This document shows positions 8,598 through 16,013 of a stretch of 49,118 nt of DNA, one piece after another. Position numbers and translations under genes: made by a program. Location: contig JACQBQ010000026.1 of assembly GCA_016201905.1 (NCBI GenBank), positions 1-49,118 of the forward strand. The letters run 5' to 3'. This DNA comes from Candidatus Melainabacteria bacterium. GTDB lineage: Bacteria; Cyanobacteriota; Vampirovibrionia; 2-02-FULL-35-15. Under the pieces are notes generated by a model. It was not told the DNA's origin and did not search any database. It saw only the letters and a program-made list of their open reading frames with translations. Numbering within the stretch: the first letter of the stretch is position 1; every line of letters begins with the position of its first letter.

Positions 8598-9509
8598 TCA
8601 TGAATTGTTTTTACACTGTATTCTCTGTAACTGCTTACTTGGAAGAGTTCTACCTAAAACTTTTTCCATAAATATGGAAGCCTTGGCTAATTTTTTTAAT
8701 TTTACATTTGATTCAATGCCCATACGTTCTAAAAGATAAACCAGATCCTCAGTAGCAAGATTTCCAGAGGCACCGGGCGCAAATGGGCAGCCACCTAAGC
8801 CACCACACGATGAATCAAAAGTCGTAATTCCAAGTTCAAGTCCGCTAACCACATTAGCCAGTGCTGTTCCATAAGTATCGTGAAAGTGGAGTGCAATATT
8901 TTTTTTAGGGATGGTTTTTATAATATAACCAACAGTACTAAATACATCTTTTGGTGATGCTGCTCCTATCGTATCTCCAAGTGAAATTTCATCTACACCC
9001 ATATCAAGAAGAGCTTCCGTCACATTAAGGACTTTTTCTTTTTTTATTTCACCTTCATATGGACAGACAAAACATGTAGAAACATAGCCTCTAACTGAAA
9101 TGCCATTTTCTAAAGCAGCTTGTACTACTGGTTTAAATACATCTAGAGATTCCTTAACTGTCATATTTATATTTTTCTTCGTAAATGTTTCACTGACTGC
9201 ACCAAAAACTGCAATGCGCTTTAAACCAGCATTTATAGCTCTTTCTAAACCTTTCATATTTGGAACAAGAGCAGAATAAATTACTCCTTTATGAGCTTTA
9301 AGTCCACTGATTACTTCTTTTGCATCAGCTAATTGTGGAATGATCTTTGGATGAACAAATGACGTTACTTCAATTTCTTTAAGTCCGCTACTAGCAAGTT
9401 TTTCAATAAATATAATTTTGTTTTTAGCAGAAACAATTTTAGACTCATTCTGAAGACCATCTCTTGGACCAACCTCAACAATCTTTACAAATTTTGGAAA
9501 AACCTTCAT
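8598..9509 (-). CDS. Hydroxymethylglutaryl-CoA lyase
   Basis: A 303-residue TIM-barrel DRE-metallolyase that cleaves HMG-CoA to acetoacetate and acetyl-CoA, the last step of leucine breakdown. Signature parts: VEVGPRDGLQNE at the N-terminus, SLGDTIGAASP, the metal-binding HFHDTYG and the catalytic-loop region GGLGGCPFAPGASGNLATED containing the family cysteine. Length is typical. It starts 6 nt after the stop of the hydratase gene and is followed after 15 nt by the biotin ligase, so the four genes look like one operon. Equivalent to LiuE/YngG. Confidence 0.95.
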   Translation of the reverse strand: MKVFPKFVKIVEVGPRDGLQNESKIVSAKNKIIFIEKLASSGLKEIEVTSFVHPKIIPQLADAKEVISGLKAHKGVIYSALVPNMKGLERAINAGLKRIAVFGAVSETFTKKNINMTVKESLDVFKPVVQAALENGISVRGYVSTCFVCPYEGEIKKEKVLNVTEALLDMGVDEISLGDTIGAASPKDVFSTVGYIIKTIPKKNIALHFHDTYGTALANVVSGLELGITTFDSSCGGLGGCPFAPGASGNLATEDLVYLLERMGIESNVKLKKLAKASIFMEKVLGRTLPSKQLQRIQCKNNS

Positions 9510-9515
9510 CCGTAT

Positions 9516-10295
9516 TTAATTTGCAATCCAATTAGGCAAGCGTTTTTCAAGAAATGCTTTCATGCCTTCCTGACCTTCTTTGCTTACCCTGCACTCAGCA
9601 ATTAACTTGCTTGAAAATTCAAGAGCATCTTTAATGTTACTTTTTGAGACTTCACAAATTAGTTTCTTACAAGCACTTACAGCAGAAGGTCCGTTTCTCT
9701 TAATTGATTCTGTCCAGTTATTAACTACACTATCAAGAGATTTTTCATCATCAGCAATAGCTGAAATAAGTCCAGAGTTAAATGCTTCTTCCGGGGAAAT
9801 CTTTTCAGACGTAAGAAAATATCTTCTAGCAAAAGAAACTCCGGTTCTTTGAACTACAAAATAAGAAATTACGCCAGGAACAAGTCCAATCTTAGTTTCT
9901 GAAAGTGCAAAACTTGCTTGTCTTAAAGCAACGGTCATATCACAAACGCTGATTAAACCAACTCCGCCACCAAAAGCAGCTCCATGAATACGCCCAATGA
10001 CAGGTTTTGGGCACTCATCAATAGCTTTAAACATATTTCCAAGTTTTTTTGCATCTTCAATGTTTTCACTTGCGGTGCAACTCATCATTGATTTCATCCA
10101 GTTTAAGTCAGCACCAGAGCAAAAAGATTTTCCTTCTGCTTTTAAAATAATTGCTCTTACATTTTTATCTTCACCTAAGTTAGTAAAAGTTTTTGTCAAA
10201 GCAGAAATCATTTCTTCATTTAATGCATTATGAATCTCAGGTCGCGACAGTGTTACAGTTGCAATTTGATTACTTATCTCAGTTTTTATTGCCAC
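9516..10295 (-). CDS. Methylglutaconyl-CoA hydratase (LiuC-like enoyl-CoA hydratase)
   Basis: A crotonase-fold protein of 259 residues. Its best start is GTG at 10295, preceded by AGAAGGA at 10302-10308; a longer frame upstream only overlaps the carboxylase gene. It has the oxyanion-hole parts (RPEIHNALN; KSFCSGADL; GAAFGGGVGL) and the LiuC-like block FALSETKIGLVPGVISYFVVQ followed by ARRYFLTSE. That block separates 3-methylglutaconyl-CoA hydratases from general enoyl-CoA hydratases, and it matches the gene's place between methylcrotonyl-CoA carboxylase and HMG-CoA lyase. The first catalytic Glu of classical crotonases is Gly here (GGGVGL), as is usual in this subgroup. Confidence 0.88.
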   Translation of the reverse strand: MAIKTEISNQIATVTLSRPEIHNALNEEMISALTKTFTNLGEDKNVRAIILKAEGKSFCSGADLNWMKSMMSCTASENIEDAKKLGNMFKAIDECPKPVIGRIHGAAFGGGVGLISVCDMTVALRQASFALSETKIGLVPGVISYFVVQRTGVSFARRYFLTSEKISPEEAFNSGLISAIADDEKSLDSVVNNWTESIKRNGPSAVSACKKLICEVSKSNIKDALEFSSKLIAECRVSKEGQEGMKAFLEKRLPNWIAN

Positions 10296-10308
10296 AGAAT
10301 TATCCTTC

Positions 10309-11919
10309 TTACATCCTAAACACACCTTGTTGCCTTGGAGGTAAAGGTGCATTAAGTGCAGTAGAAATCCCAAGCGCTAAAACAGTTCTCGTATCTGCCG
10401 GATCAATAATTCCATCATCCCAAAGTCTTGCAGTACTATAATATGCACTACCTTCTTCTGCATATTTTTCCAGGGTTGGACGTTTAAATTCTTCTTCTTC
10501 TTCAGGAGTCATTGGCTTTTCATCTTTGCTGACCCTCTGTTCTTTTTTTACAGTTAAAAGAACATTTGCTGCTTGTTCACCACCCATAACGGATATTTTC
10601 GAATTTGGCCACATCCAAAGCTGGCGCGGTCCGTAAGCACGGCCACACATTCCATAATTTCCAGCTCCATGCGACCCGCCAATAATAACTGTAAATTTGG
10701 GCACAGAAGAATTTGAAACAGCCTGAACTAATTTAGCTCCATCTTTTGCAATACCGCCAGCCTCAAATCTTTTCCCTACCATAAACCCAGCAATGTTTTG
10801 AAGAAAGATCAAAGGAATACCTCTTTGATCACAAAGCTCTATAAAGTGAGTTGCTTTTAATGCGCTCTCAGAAAAAAGCACACCATTATTTGCAATAATA
10901 CCTACTGGATAACCCCATATTCTTGCAAAACAACACACTATTGTTTTTGCATAAAGAGCTTTAAATTCCTGAATTTCACTGCCATCAACAATACATGAAA
11001 TAACTTTTTTAACATCATACTGTCTGCGCGGATCCTTTGGAATAACACCATAGACATCTTTTGGATCATGAATTGGATCTTTTGATGGTTTTACATCCAA
11101 TGTTACTTTCTTTTTCCTGTTTAATTTTTCAACAATGTTTCTTGTAATTCTAATGGCATCACGATCATCTTCAGCATAGTGATCAGCTACACCAGAAATC
11201 TTACAGTGAACATCAGCACCACCAAGTTCTTCAGCAGTAACCTCTTCACCAGTAGCAGCTTTTACAAGTGGGGGTCCACCTAAAAATATAGTCCCTTGAT
11301 TTTTTACGATTATACACTCATCACTCATAGCCGGTACATAAGCACCACCTGCTGTACAAGAACCCATAACTACTGCAATTTGTGCAATGCCTTTTGCTGA
11401 CATCTGTGCCTGATTAAAAAATATCCGACCAAAATGTTCTTTATCTGGGAAAACCTCTGCTTGTAGTGGTAAAAAAGCGCCGCCAGAATCTACAAGATAA
11501 ATGCACGGCAGATGGTTTTCCATTGCAATTTCCTGTGCACGCAAATGTTTTTTTACAGTGAGAGGATAGTAAGTGCCACCTTTCACTGTGGCATCATTTG
11601 CAATAATTACAACTTCTCTACCATGAACATTTCCAATGCCAGTAATAATTCCAGCACATGGTGCATCATTGTTATAAACATTAAAAGCTACAAGAGTACT
11701 AAATTCCAAAAATGTTGTTTCTGGATCAATTAATAAATTAATTCTTTCACGTGCAAGTAACTTCCCACGGCTTTTATGTTTTTTTATAATTTCTTCGCCG
11801 CCACCTTGTTTAACTTTTTCCAATCTTATTTTGAATTCTTTTACTTGCTCTTCCATGTAAGCCTTATTTTCCAAGAAGGCTTGCTCTGAAGTGTTAAATT
11901 GTATTTTTACAGCTTCCAT
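10309..11919 (-). CDS. Methylcrotonyl-CoA carboxylase, carboxyltransferase (beta) subunit
   Basis: A 536-residue carboxyltransferase subunit that transfers CO2 from carboxybiotin to 3-methylcrotonyl-CoA. Both crotonase-like halves are present: [20 protein letters not shown] at the start, then [39 protein letters not shown], and in the C-half [31 protein letters not shown] and [16 protein letters not shown]. The ATG at 11919 has GGAAAGAG just before it and gives the normal family length. The alpha subunit (biotin carboxylase plus carrier domain) is not in the window. Confidence 0.94.
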   Translation of the reverse strand: MEAVKIQFNTSEQAFLENKAYMEEQVKEFKIRLEKVKQGGGEEIIKKHKSRGKLLARERINLLIDPETTFLEFSTLVAFNVYNNDAPCAGIITGIGNVHGREVVIIANDATVKGGTYYPLTVKKHLRAQEIAMENHLPCIYLVDSGGAFLPLQAEVFPDKEHFGRIFFNQAQMSAKGIAQIAVVMGSCTAGGAYVPAMSDECIIVKNQGTIFLGGPPLVKAATGEEVTAEELGGADVHCKISGVADHYAEDDRDAIRITRNIVEKLNRKKKVTLDVKPSKDPIHDPKDVYGVIPKDPRRQYDVKKVISCIVDGSEIQEFKALYAKTIVCCFARIWGYPVGIIANNGVLFSESALKATHFIELCDQRGIPLIFLQNIAGFMVGKRFEAGGIAKDGAKLVQAVSNSSVPKFTVIIGGSHGAGNYGMCGRAYGPRQLWMWPNSKISVMGGEQAANVLLTVKKEQRVSKDEKPMTPEEEEEFKRPTLEKYAEEGSAYYSTARLWDDGIIDPADTRTVLALGISTALNAPLPPRQQGVFRM

Positions 11920-11981
11920 ATTTACTCTTTCCAATCTATATTAAATGTTTTAACCAGATTGAAAATATTATAACAATAACA

Positions 11982-12131
11982 TTTTATGGGTGTGTAAACA
12001 AAATACGGGTAAAACTTTCCACGTCATTGCGAGGGCTTTAGCCCGAAGCAATCTCCATAACTCTTTCACGTTTTTGAGATTGCTTCGTCGCTTCGCTCCT
12101 CGCAATGACATCACCCATAAAAACTTTACAC
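11982..12131. repeat. Nested palindromic repeat element (MITE/REP-like)
   Basis: Several perfect inverted repeats are nested here. The outer pair is TTTTATGGGTG (11982-11992) with CACCCATAAAA (12112-12122). The middle pair is ATTGCGAG (near 12026-12033) with CTCGCAAT (near 12098-12105). The inner pair is GAAGCAATCTC (near 12045-12055) with GAGATTGCTTC (near 12076-12086). The 8-mer AAAACTTT occurs on both sides (12011-12018 and 12120-12127) and could be a target duplication. The end sequence ACGTCATTGCGAG recurs at 17032-17044 (inverted) and 48953-48965. It lies between divergent genes and is too short to encode a transposase. Confidence 0.75.
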
Positions 12132-12156
12132 TACACATTTTATTTCTAAAAAACGA

Positions 12157-12162
12157 TATAAT
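12157..12162 (+). promoter_or_regulatory. Probable -10 box ahead of the decayed acyl-CoA dehydrogenase
   Basis: A consensus TATAAT lies 13 nt upstream of the ATG at 12176. The leader would be very short. The -35 side falls in AT-rich sequence beside the palindromic repeat and has no clear TTGACA. Judgement by eye only. Confidence 0.35.
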
Positions 12163-12175
12163 CTAAAATTACGTT

Positions 12176-12828
12176 ATGAGTAATTGCACTATAGACATTC
12201 CAAGCATAAACTTTTCACTAAACGAAGAGCAGTCACTACTTCAACAAACTATTCGTGACTTTGTAGAAGGAAAACTTGAAAAAATGGGAATGCGCTCTTC
12301 TGACACAAGCGAGCTAATTTTAGAAGATGTAAAAATCTAGATTCAAGGCGGCTTGGAGAATTAAATCAAGGGTTTATAAACACACTAATGATGCTAGATA
12401 AAGGAATGGTTAGCATTGGCGCATTATCTGTGGGGCTTGCTCAAGCATCCCTAGATGAATCACTTAAATATGTTCATGAGAGAGAAACATTTGGAAAACT
12501 TTTAAAAGATCATGAGGTTATACAATTCATGCTTGCAGACATGAAGGTGGATATTGATGCAGCAAGGTTGCTTGTCTACCGTGCAGCAGCTTTAGCAAGT
12601 GAAGGAAAACCGTTTACGCTTGAAGCTTCCATTGCAAAACTTTTTGCTTCTGAAATGGCAATGAGAGTATGCAATAAAGGTATTCAAATTCATGATGGAT
12701 ACGGCTATATAAGAGAGTTTCCAGTAGAGAGATATCTTCGCGATGCAAAACTCTGTGAAATCGGTGAAGGAACCAGTGAAGTTCAACGACTTGTTATTTC
12801 AAGAGAGCTGTTAAAAACTTATCATTAA
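12176..12828 (+). pseudogene. Acyl-CoA dehydrogenase (isovaleryl-CoA dehydrogenase-like), decayed
   Basis: ATG at 12176 opens a normal N-terminus ('FSLNEEQSLLQQTIRDFVE') that then jumps to MGMRSSDTSELILEDVKI, which belongs to the middle of the family; about 150 residues are missing between them. TAG at 12338-12340 stops this frame. The next frame resumes as RLGELNQGF and continues to 12828 with the intact C-terminal domain: 'ERETFGKLLKDHEVIQFMLA', IQIHDGYGYIREFPVERYLRDAKL and the flavin/catalytic-region IGEGTSEVQRLVISREL. So there is one internal deletion plus a frameshift. The ATG at 12388 would give only a C-terminal fragment of 146 residues, unlikely to bind FAD. Divergent from the leucine operon, it was probably liuA. 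Confidence 0.85.
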
Positions 12829-12907
12829 AGCCTTAACCTTATAAGCCAATATTTACAGGGTTTTTAAAGCATTAAAAAATATTTTTCTGTTTAGCTTTTA
12901 CTTTTAA

Positions 12908-14323
12908 TTAGTACCAAATCTTAATTGGTTGTCTTGCTCTTGGTGAATATCTCTGAAGATTTTCGACAACCAGACTTTCTCTTTCTTTTCCTTTGTAATA
13001 TAGCATCACATGAGCAGGTGCAATTCTAGTATCTTTACACAGACCATCTTTACTTCCAAATGTAATTTGTTCACTCATATTTGTATCCAGATAAAATTCT
13101 TGATTCAAATCAATAACCTTACCTGACACTCTCCTGCCAGAACCTACCTCTACAAATACCAGAAAGCCATTATTTAAATCTAAAAAGAACTTTGTCCCAA
13201 CTTGCATTTTAATTTCTTGTTTACTTTTAACATCCTCGACTTGCTTTGGACCTGTCTCCCATTTAACTCGTTTTAAAATTGTAGCTGGTATTTGCTTATT
13301 TGCTGCAGCACACAGTAGTTCTAGGTTATGCTCATAATTTTTAAAATTTTCTTTTACAACATCGTTTAAAAACTTTTCAGCTTCTTCTCTCGATATACCA
13401 CGCTGAGCAAATAATTGAAAAAGCTCTTCTTGAAAATTTTGATCATCAATTCTTTCTTTCCATGGTTCAGCCTCTTGCATGTAGTTTGCTAACTCATTAC
13501 CTCCTTTTATATCAACCCATGGAGCATATCCTGAACTAACATCATTAGTTGCACTTTGCAATGTATACATTCTAGGTTTATCATGATATACAATGCCAGT
13601 ATCTATCATTGCAATGCTTGGTATTGTCCGTTTAAACATTTTGGCATCCGGATGATAAAACCCAAGAGCTTGTGGATATGAAGTATCTTTAACTCTTTGC
13701 ATATTTTCAAAGTCACTGTCACCAAAACCATATAAATAAGGAAATAGTGCTGACCATGCTCTTAGTCTTGGTCCCAAGCTATGAAAGTGTTCTTTATCTT
13801 TTTCTGAAGGGATATATTTAGAAATTAAAAATATTGATTTTTCACTTTCCTCTGGAACTGTACATTCATAAGCGTATTGTTCTGGAAAAATAAATGGTTT
13901 ATATTTTGTACCGCTTATACTTAACTCGCTAAAATAAGTTTTTCCTATTAAGTTTGTTACCATCTCTCTTCTTAGCAAAGGAAGCCTGGATTCATAGTCA
14001 TAGCCCAATCGTACTAACTTTACAACCCACTCTCCTGTTACTTTACCTCTAGATGTAAACTTTTTTACCCAGGGACGTTGTTTATCAAGAATCTCTACTC
14101 CTTCATCTTTATTAGTCAAAGCATGAGGGGCTAAACCAAACATCCTTACAATTTCTTCAACAGAAGTTAATCCTTTTGGCAGTCCTAGGGATTTACTAGC
14201 GCTAGTTGCAGGATTGCTACTAACACCGCCACTTGGCTCTTCTTGTCCTCCATCAGGATGATGCCTATAAACAGGTGTATAAAACCTTTTTCTATTAATT
14301 ACTGGTTCAAGACCATTTATCAT
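12908..14323 (-). CDS. Large hypothetical protein, possible atypical kinase-like core and FHA-like C-terminus
   Basis: A 471-residue cytosolic protein I cannot place in a family. The first 50 residues are polar and disordered. Around residues 185-250 there is YLYGFGDSDFENMQ and, some 30 residues on, SIAMIDTGIVY. This spacing recalls the GDxxxxN and IDxG catalytic and metal-binding motifs of PI3/4-kinase-like and related atypical kinases, although the expected His after Asp is absent. The last 90 residues, with 'NQEFYLDTNMSEQITFGSKD' then APAHVMLYY, recall a forkhead-associated (phosphopeptide-binding) domain. Both readings are weak pattern matches. It is a single gene on its strand. Confidence 0.55.
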   Translation of the reverse strand: MINGLEPVINRKRFYTPVYRHHPDGGQEEPSGGVSSNPATSASKSLGLPKGLTSVEEIVRMFGLAPHALTNKDEGVEILDKQRPWVKKFTSRGKVTGEWVVKLVRLGYDYESRLPLLRREMVTNLIGKTYFSELSISGTKYKPFIFPEQYAYECTVPEESEKSIFLISKYIPSEKDKEHFHSLGPRLRAWSALFPYLYGFGDSDFENMQRVKDTSYPQALGFYHPDAKMFKRTIPSIAMIDTGIVYHDKPRMYTLQSATNDVSSGYAPWVDIKGGNELANYMQEAEPWKERIDDQNFQEELFQLFAQRGISREEAEKFLNDVVKENFKNYEHNLELLCAAANKQIPATILKRVKWETGPKQVEDVKSKQEIKMQVGTKFFLDLNNGFLVFVEVGSGRRVSGKVIDLNQEFYLDTNMSEQITFGSKDGLCKDTRIAPAHVMLYYKGKERESLVVENLQRYSPRARQPIKIWY

Positions 14324-14459
14324 AATTTTTTATCTTTAAAACAATTCTCTTATAGCAGTTCTTAAAAACATGATTCGTTTCAATCCTAACAAAACAAGTT
14401 TAAATAAAACCAATTATTAGAAAAATTTAATCTGAATTATAAAGAAAAAATGAAATCCC

Positions 14460-15182
14460 TTATGAAATCTTGCTTAAATATAAAAAACAACTAATCAAGG
14501 TTAAGTTATGGACAAAATGAGTAATTATTGGCGGGGTCAATGAGCTTGTAAAATACCTGCTTAAAGTTAAGACAAAACCATAAAATATAAATAAACTAAC
14601 CAATATATGAGCATTCCCAATATTCATAAAGTGCGAAAATCCAAAAAATAAAGCCGTGATAAGTACTGCCCAAAAGCTGTTTAACTTGCTTTGAAAAAAT
14701 GGAAAGATAAATCCCCGGTAAAACACTTCTTCAAAAACAGGGGCAAATAAAGCACAAGTAAACAAGTAAATTATTCCATCATTTGTTTTAGCCATGTCCA
14801 TAGCAAAAAATTCATGTGGTGCAAACTTAAACATTATAGGAGCAGTAGAAAGTGGCATTATTATTCCAATTAAAATTGAAAAAATAAGTGTTCGTTTTGA
14901 TACAGGATAAAAAAATAAGCCTTCTTTTAAAGTTCTATATTTTCTCTTACAGCAAAAATAATAAATAATATAAAAGCTTAAAGCTGTTGAGAGAAAAAAG
15001 ACAAAGATATCAAAATAACGCAAACTAAAAAAACCAGAATAAACTGGAAAGATCTTTTTCAAATACACTGGAATAAATATAAATGAAAATATTGTTGTAA
15101 TAACCATTAAAAACAAAGCTAATAAAAACTCTTTTATTGAAATGAAATCAAATTTACTTTTTTCGTCTTTTTGAAGGAACAT
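14460..15182 (-). CDS. CPBP-family intramembrane metalloprotease
   Basis: A 240-residue protein with about seven hydrophobic segments, of the CAAX prenyl protease 2/bacteriocin-processing (Abi, CPBP) family. The conserved motif EEVFYRGFIFPFF (EExxxR) lies near residue 155, followed by FGFSHFM (the second motif, with a metal-binding His), and a third His occurs near the end in THFVHNL. These glutamyl proteases cleave within the membrane. The substrate is unknown. A peptide-processing role alongside the MNIO cluster 2.6 kb away is possible but has no direct support. Confidence 0.85.
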   Translation of the reverse strand: MFLQKDEKSKFDFISIKEFLLALFLMVITTIFSFIFIPVYLKKIFPVYSGFFSLRYFDIFVFFLSTALSFYIIYYFCCKRKYRTLKEGLFFYPVSKRTLIFSILIGIIMPLSTAPIMFKFAPHEFFAMDMAKTNDGIIYLFTCALFAPVFEEVFYRGFIFPFFQSKLNSFWAVLITALFFGFSHFMNIGNAHILVSLFIFYGFVLTLSRYFTSSLTPPIITHFVHNLTLISCFLYLSKIS

Positions 15183-15277
15183 AAACTAATTGTAATGTAG
15201 AGACATCACATGAAGCACCCCTACTTACGGTAAAATAATCTAGTGTACTGGACTTATATATTGCATTAACACTTAAA

Positions 15278-15305
15278 GGATTCATCCGATTTATTCGGTG
15301 AATCC
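15278..15305. promoter_or_regulatory. Near-perfect inverted repeat upstream of flavin reductase gene
   Basis: GGATTCA (15278-15284) and TGAATCC (15299-15305) enclose CCGA and TCGG, giving an 11-bp stem with one extra base. It sits in the 177-nt gap between the divergent CPBP protease and flavin reductase genes, so it could be an operator or an early mRNA hairpin. No uridine run follows, so it is unlikely to be a terminator. Confidence 0.4.
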
Positions 15306-15334
15306 GATCTAACAAATAGGATTGGCAGAAGGAA

Positions 15335-15353
15335 GTTTCAGCTTGTCTGAAAC
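15335..15353 (+). promoter_or_regulatory. Hairpin between ribosome-binding site and start codon of flavin reductase gene
   Basis: GTTTCAG (15335-15341) and CTGAAAC (15347-15353) form a 7-bp stem with a 5-nt loop. The only good Shine-Dalgarno sequence (GAAGGAA, 15329-15334) lies just before the stem, about 25 nt from the ATG at 15360. If folded, the hairpin would bring the two to a normal distance. No closer purine-rich site is visible. Confidence 0.4.
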
Positions 15354-15359
15354 ATAAAA

Positions 15360-16013
15360 ATGAACAAAATCTCCATAAACACAAAAGAAATTCCTTTTCA
15401 GGACAGATATAAATTATTAATTGGTTCAATTGTTCCAAGACCTATTGGATTTATTTCAACAATTAGCAAAGATGGGATTTATAATCTTGCACCATTTAGT
15501 TTTTTTAACGGCGTATGCTCTGAACCTATGACTGTTTTGTTTTGTCCGGTTATACGTGGTTCAGACGGGCAGGAAAAGGACACTTTAAAAAACATAAAAG
15601 CTATAAAAGAATTTGTTGTAAACATTGTCTCTGAAGAGTTTGCTGAAAAGATGAATCAGTGTTCAGCTGAATATCCTCCAGATGTTGACGAGTTCAAAGA
15701 GTCCGGATTAACTCCTGAAAAAAGCAAAGTTGTAAAACCACCTCTTGTAAAAGAAGCTAAAGTAAACATGGAATGTAAATTAATTCAGCTTGTGGAAATA
15801 GGAAATAAACCTGGTGGTGGAACAGTTGTAATCGGTGAAGTAGTTTATTTTCATGCAAGAGAAGACGTATATCAGGATGGTAAAATAATTTTAAGTAAAT
15901 TAAAGCCTATTGGCAGGCTGGGTGGCACTGAATACTGCCGTGTAACAGATAATTTTAGTCTTCCAAGACCACAAATAAAAGCACAGATGCCAGTCGGTGA
16001 AAATCCAAAATAA
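15360..16013 (+). CDS. Flavin reductase family protein (FMN-binding split barrel)
   Basis: A 217-residue protein of the flavin reductase-like domain family, which binds FMN. The hallmark is PRPIGFISTISKDGIYNLAPFSFFNGVCSEP near residues 27-57, followed by 'KDTLKNIKAIKEFVVNIVSE' and the typical C-terminal 'LGGTEYCRV' stretch. Such proteins are flavin reductases, FMN-dependent oxidoreductases or store flavin; the partner is unknown. Its stop codon directly abuts the ATG of the CoA-transferase gene, so the two are co-translated. The start at 15360 gives the normal family N-terminus. Confidence 0.87.
   Translation: MNKISINTKEIPFQDRYKLLIGSIVPRPIGFISTISKDGIYNLAPFSFFNGVCSEPMTVLFCPVIRGSDGQEKDTLKNIKAIKEFVVNIVSEEFAEKMNQCSAEYPPDVDEFKESGLTPEKSKVVKPPLVKEAKVNMECKLIQLVEIGNKPGGGTVVIGEVVYFHAREDVYQDGKIILSKLKPIGRLGGTEYCRVTDNFSLPRPQIKAQMPVGENPK

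Noticed and set aside
12388-12828. A functional 146-residue acyl-CoA dehydrogenase domain protein
   Set aside because: It is only the C-terminal helical domain, lies behind a frameshift in an otherwise recognisable gene and lacks most of the FAD and substrate site.
14460-15182. CPBP protease as the dedicated leader peptidase of the MNIO cluster
   Set aside because: It is on the opposite strand, 2.6 kb away and separated by unrelated genes; no evidence beyond proximity.
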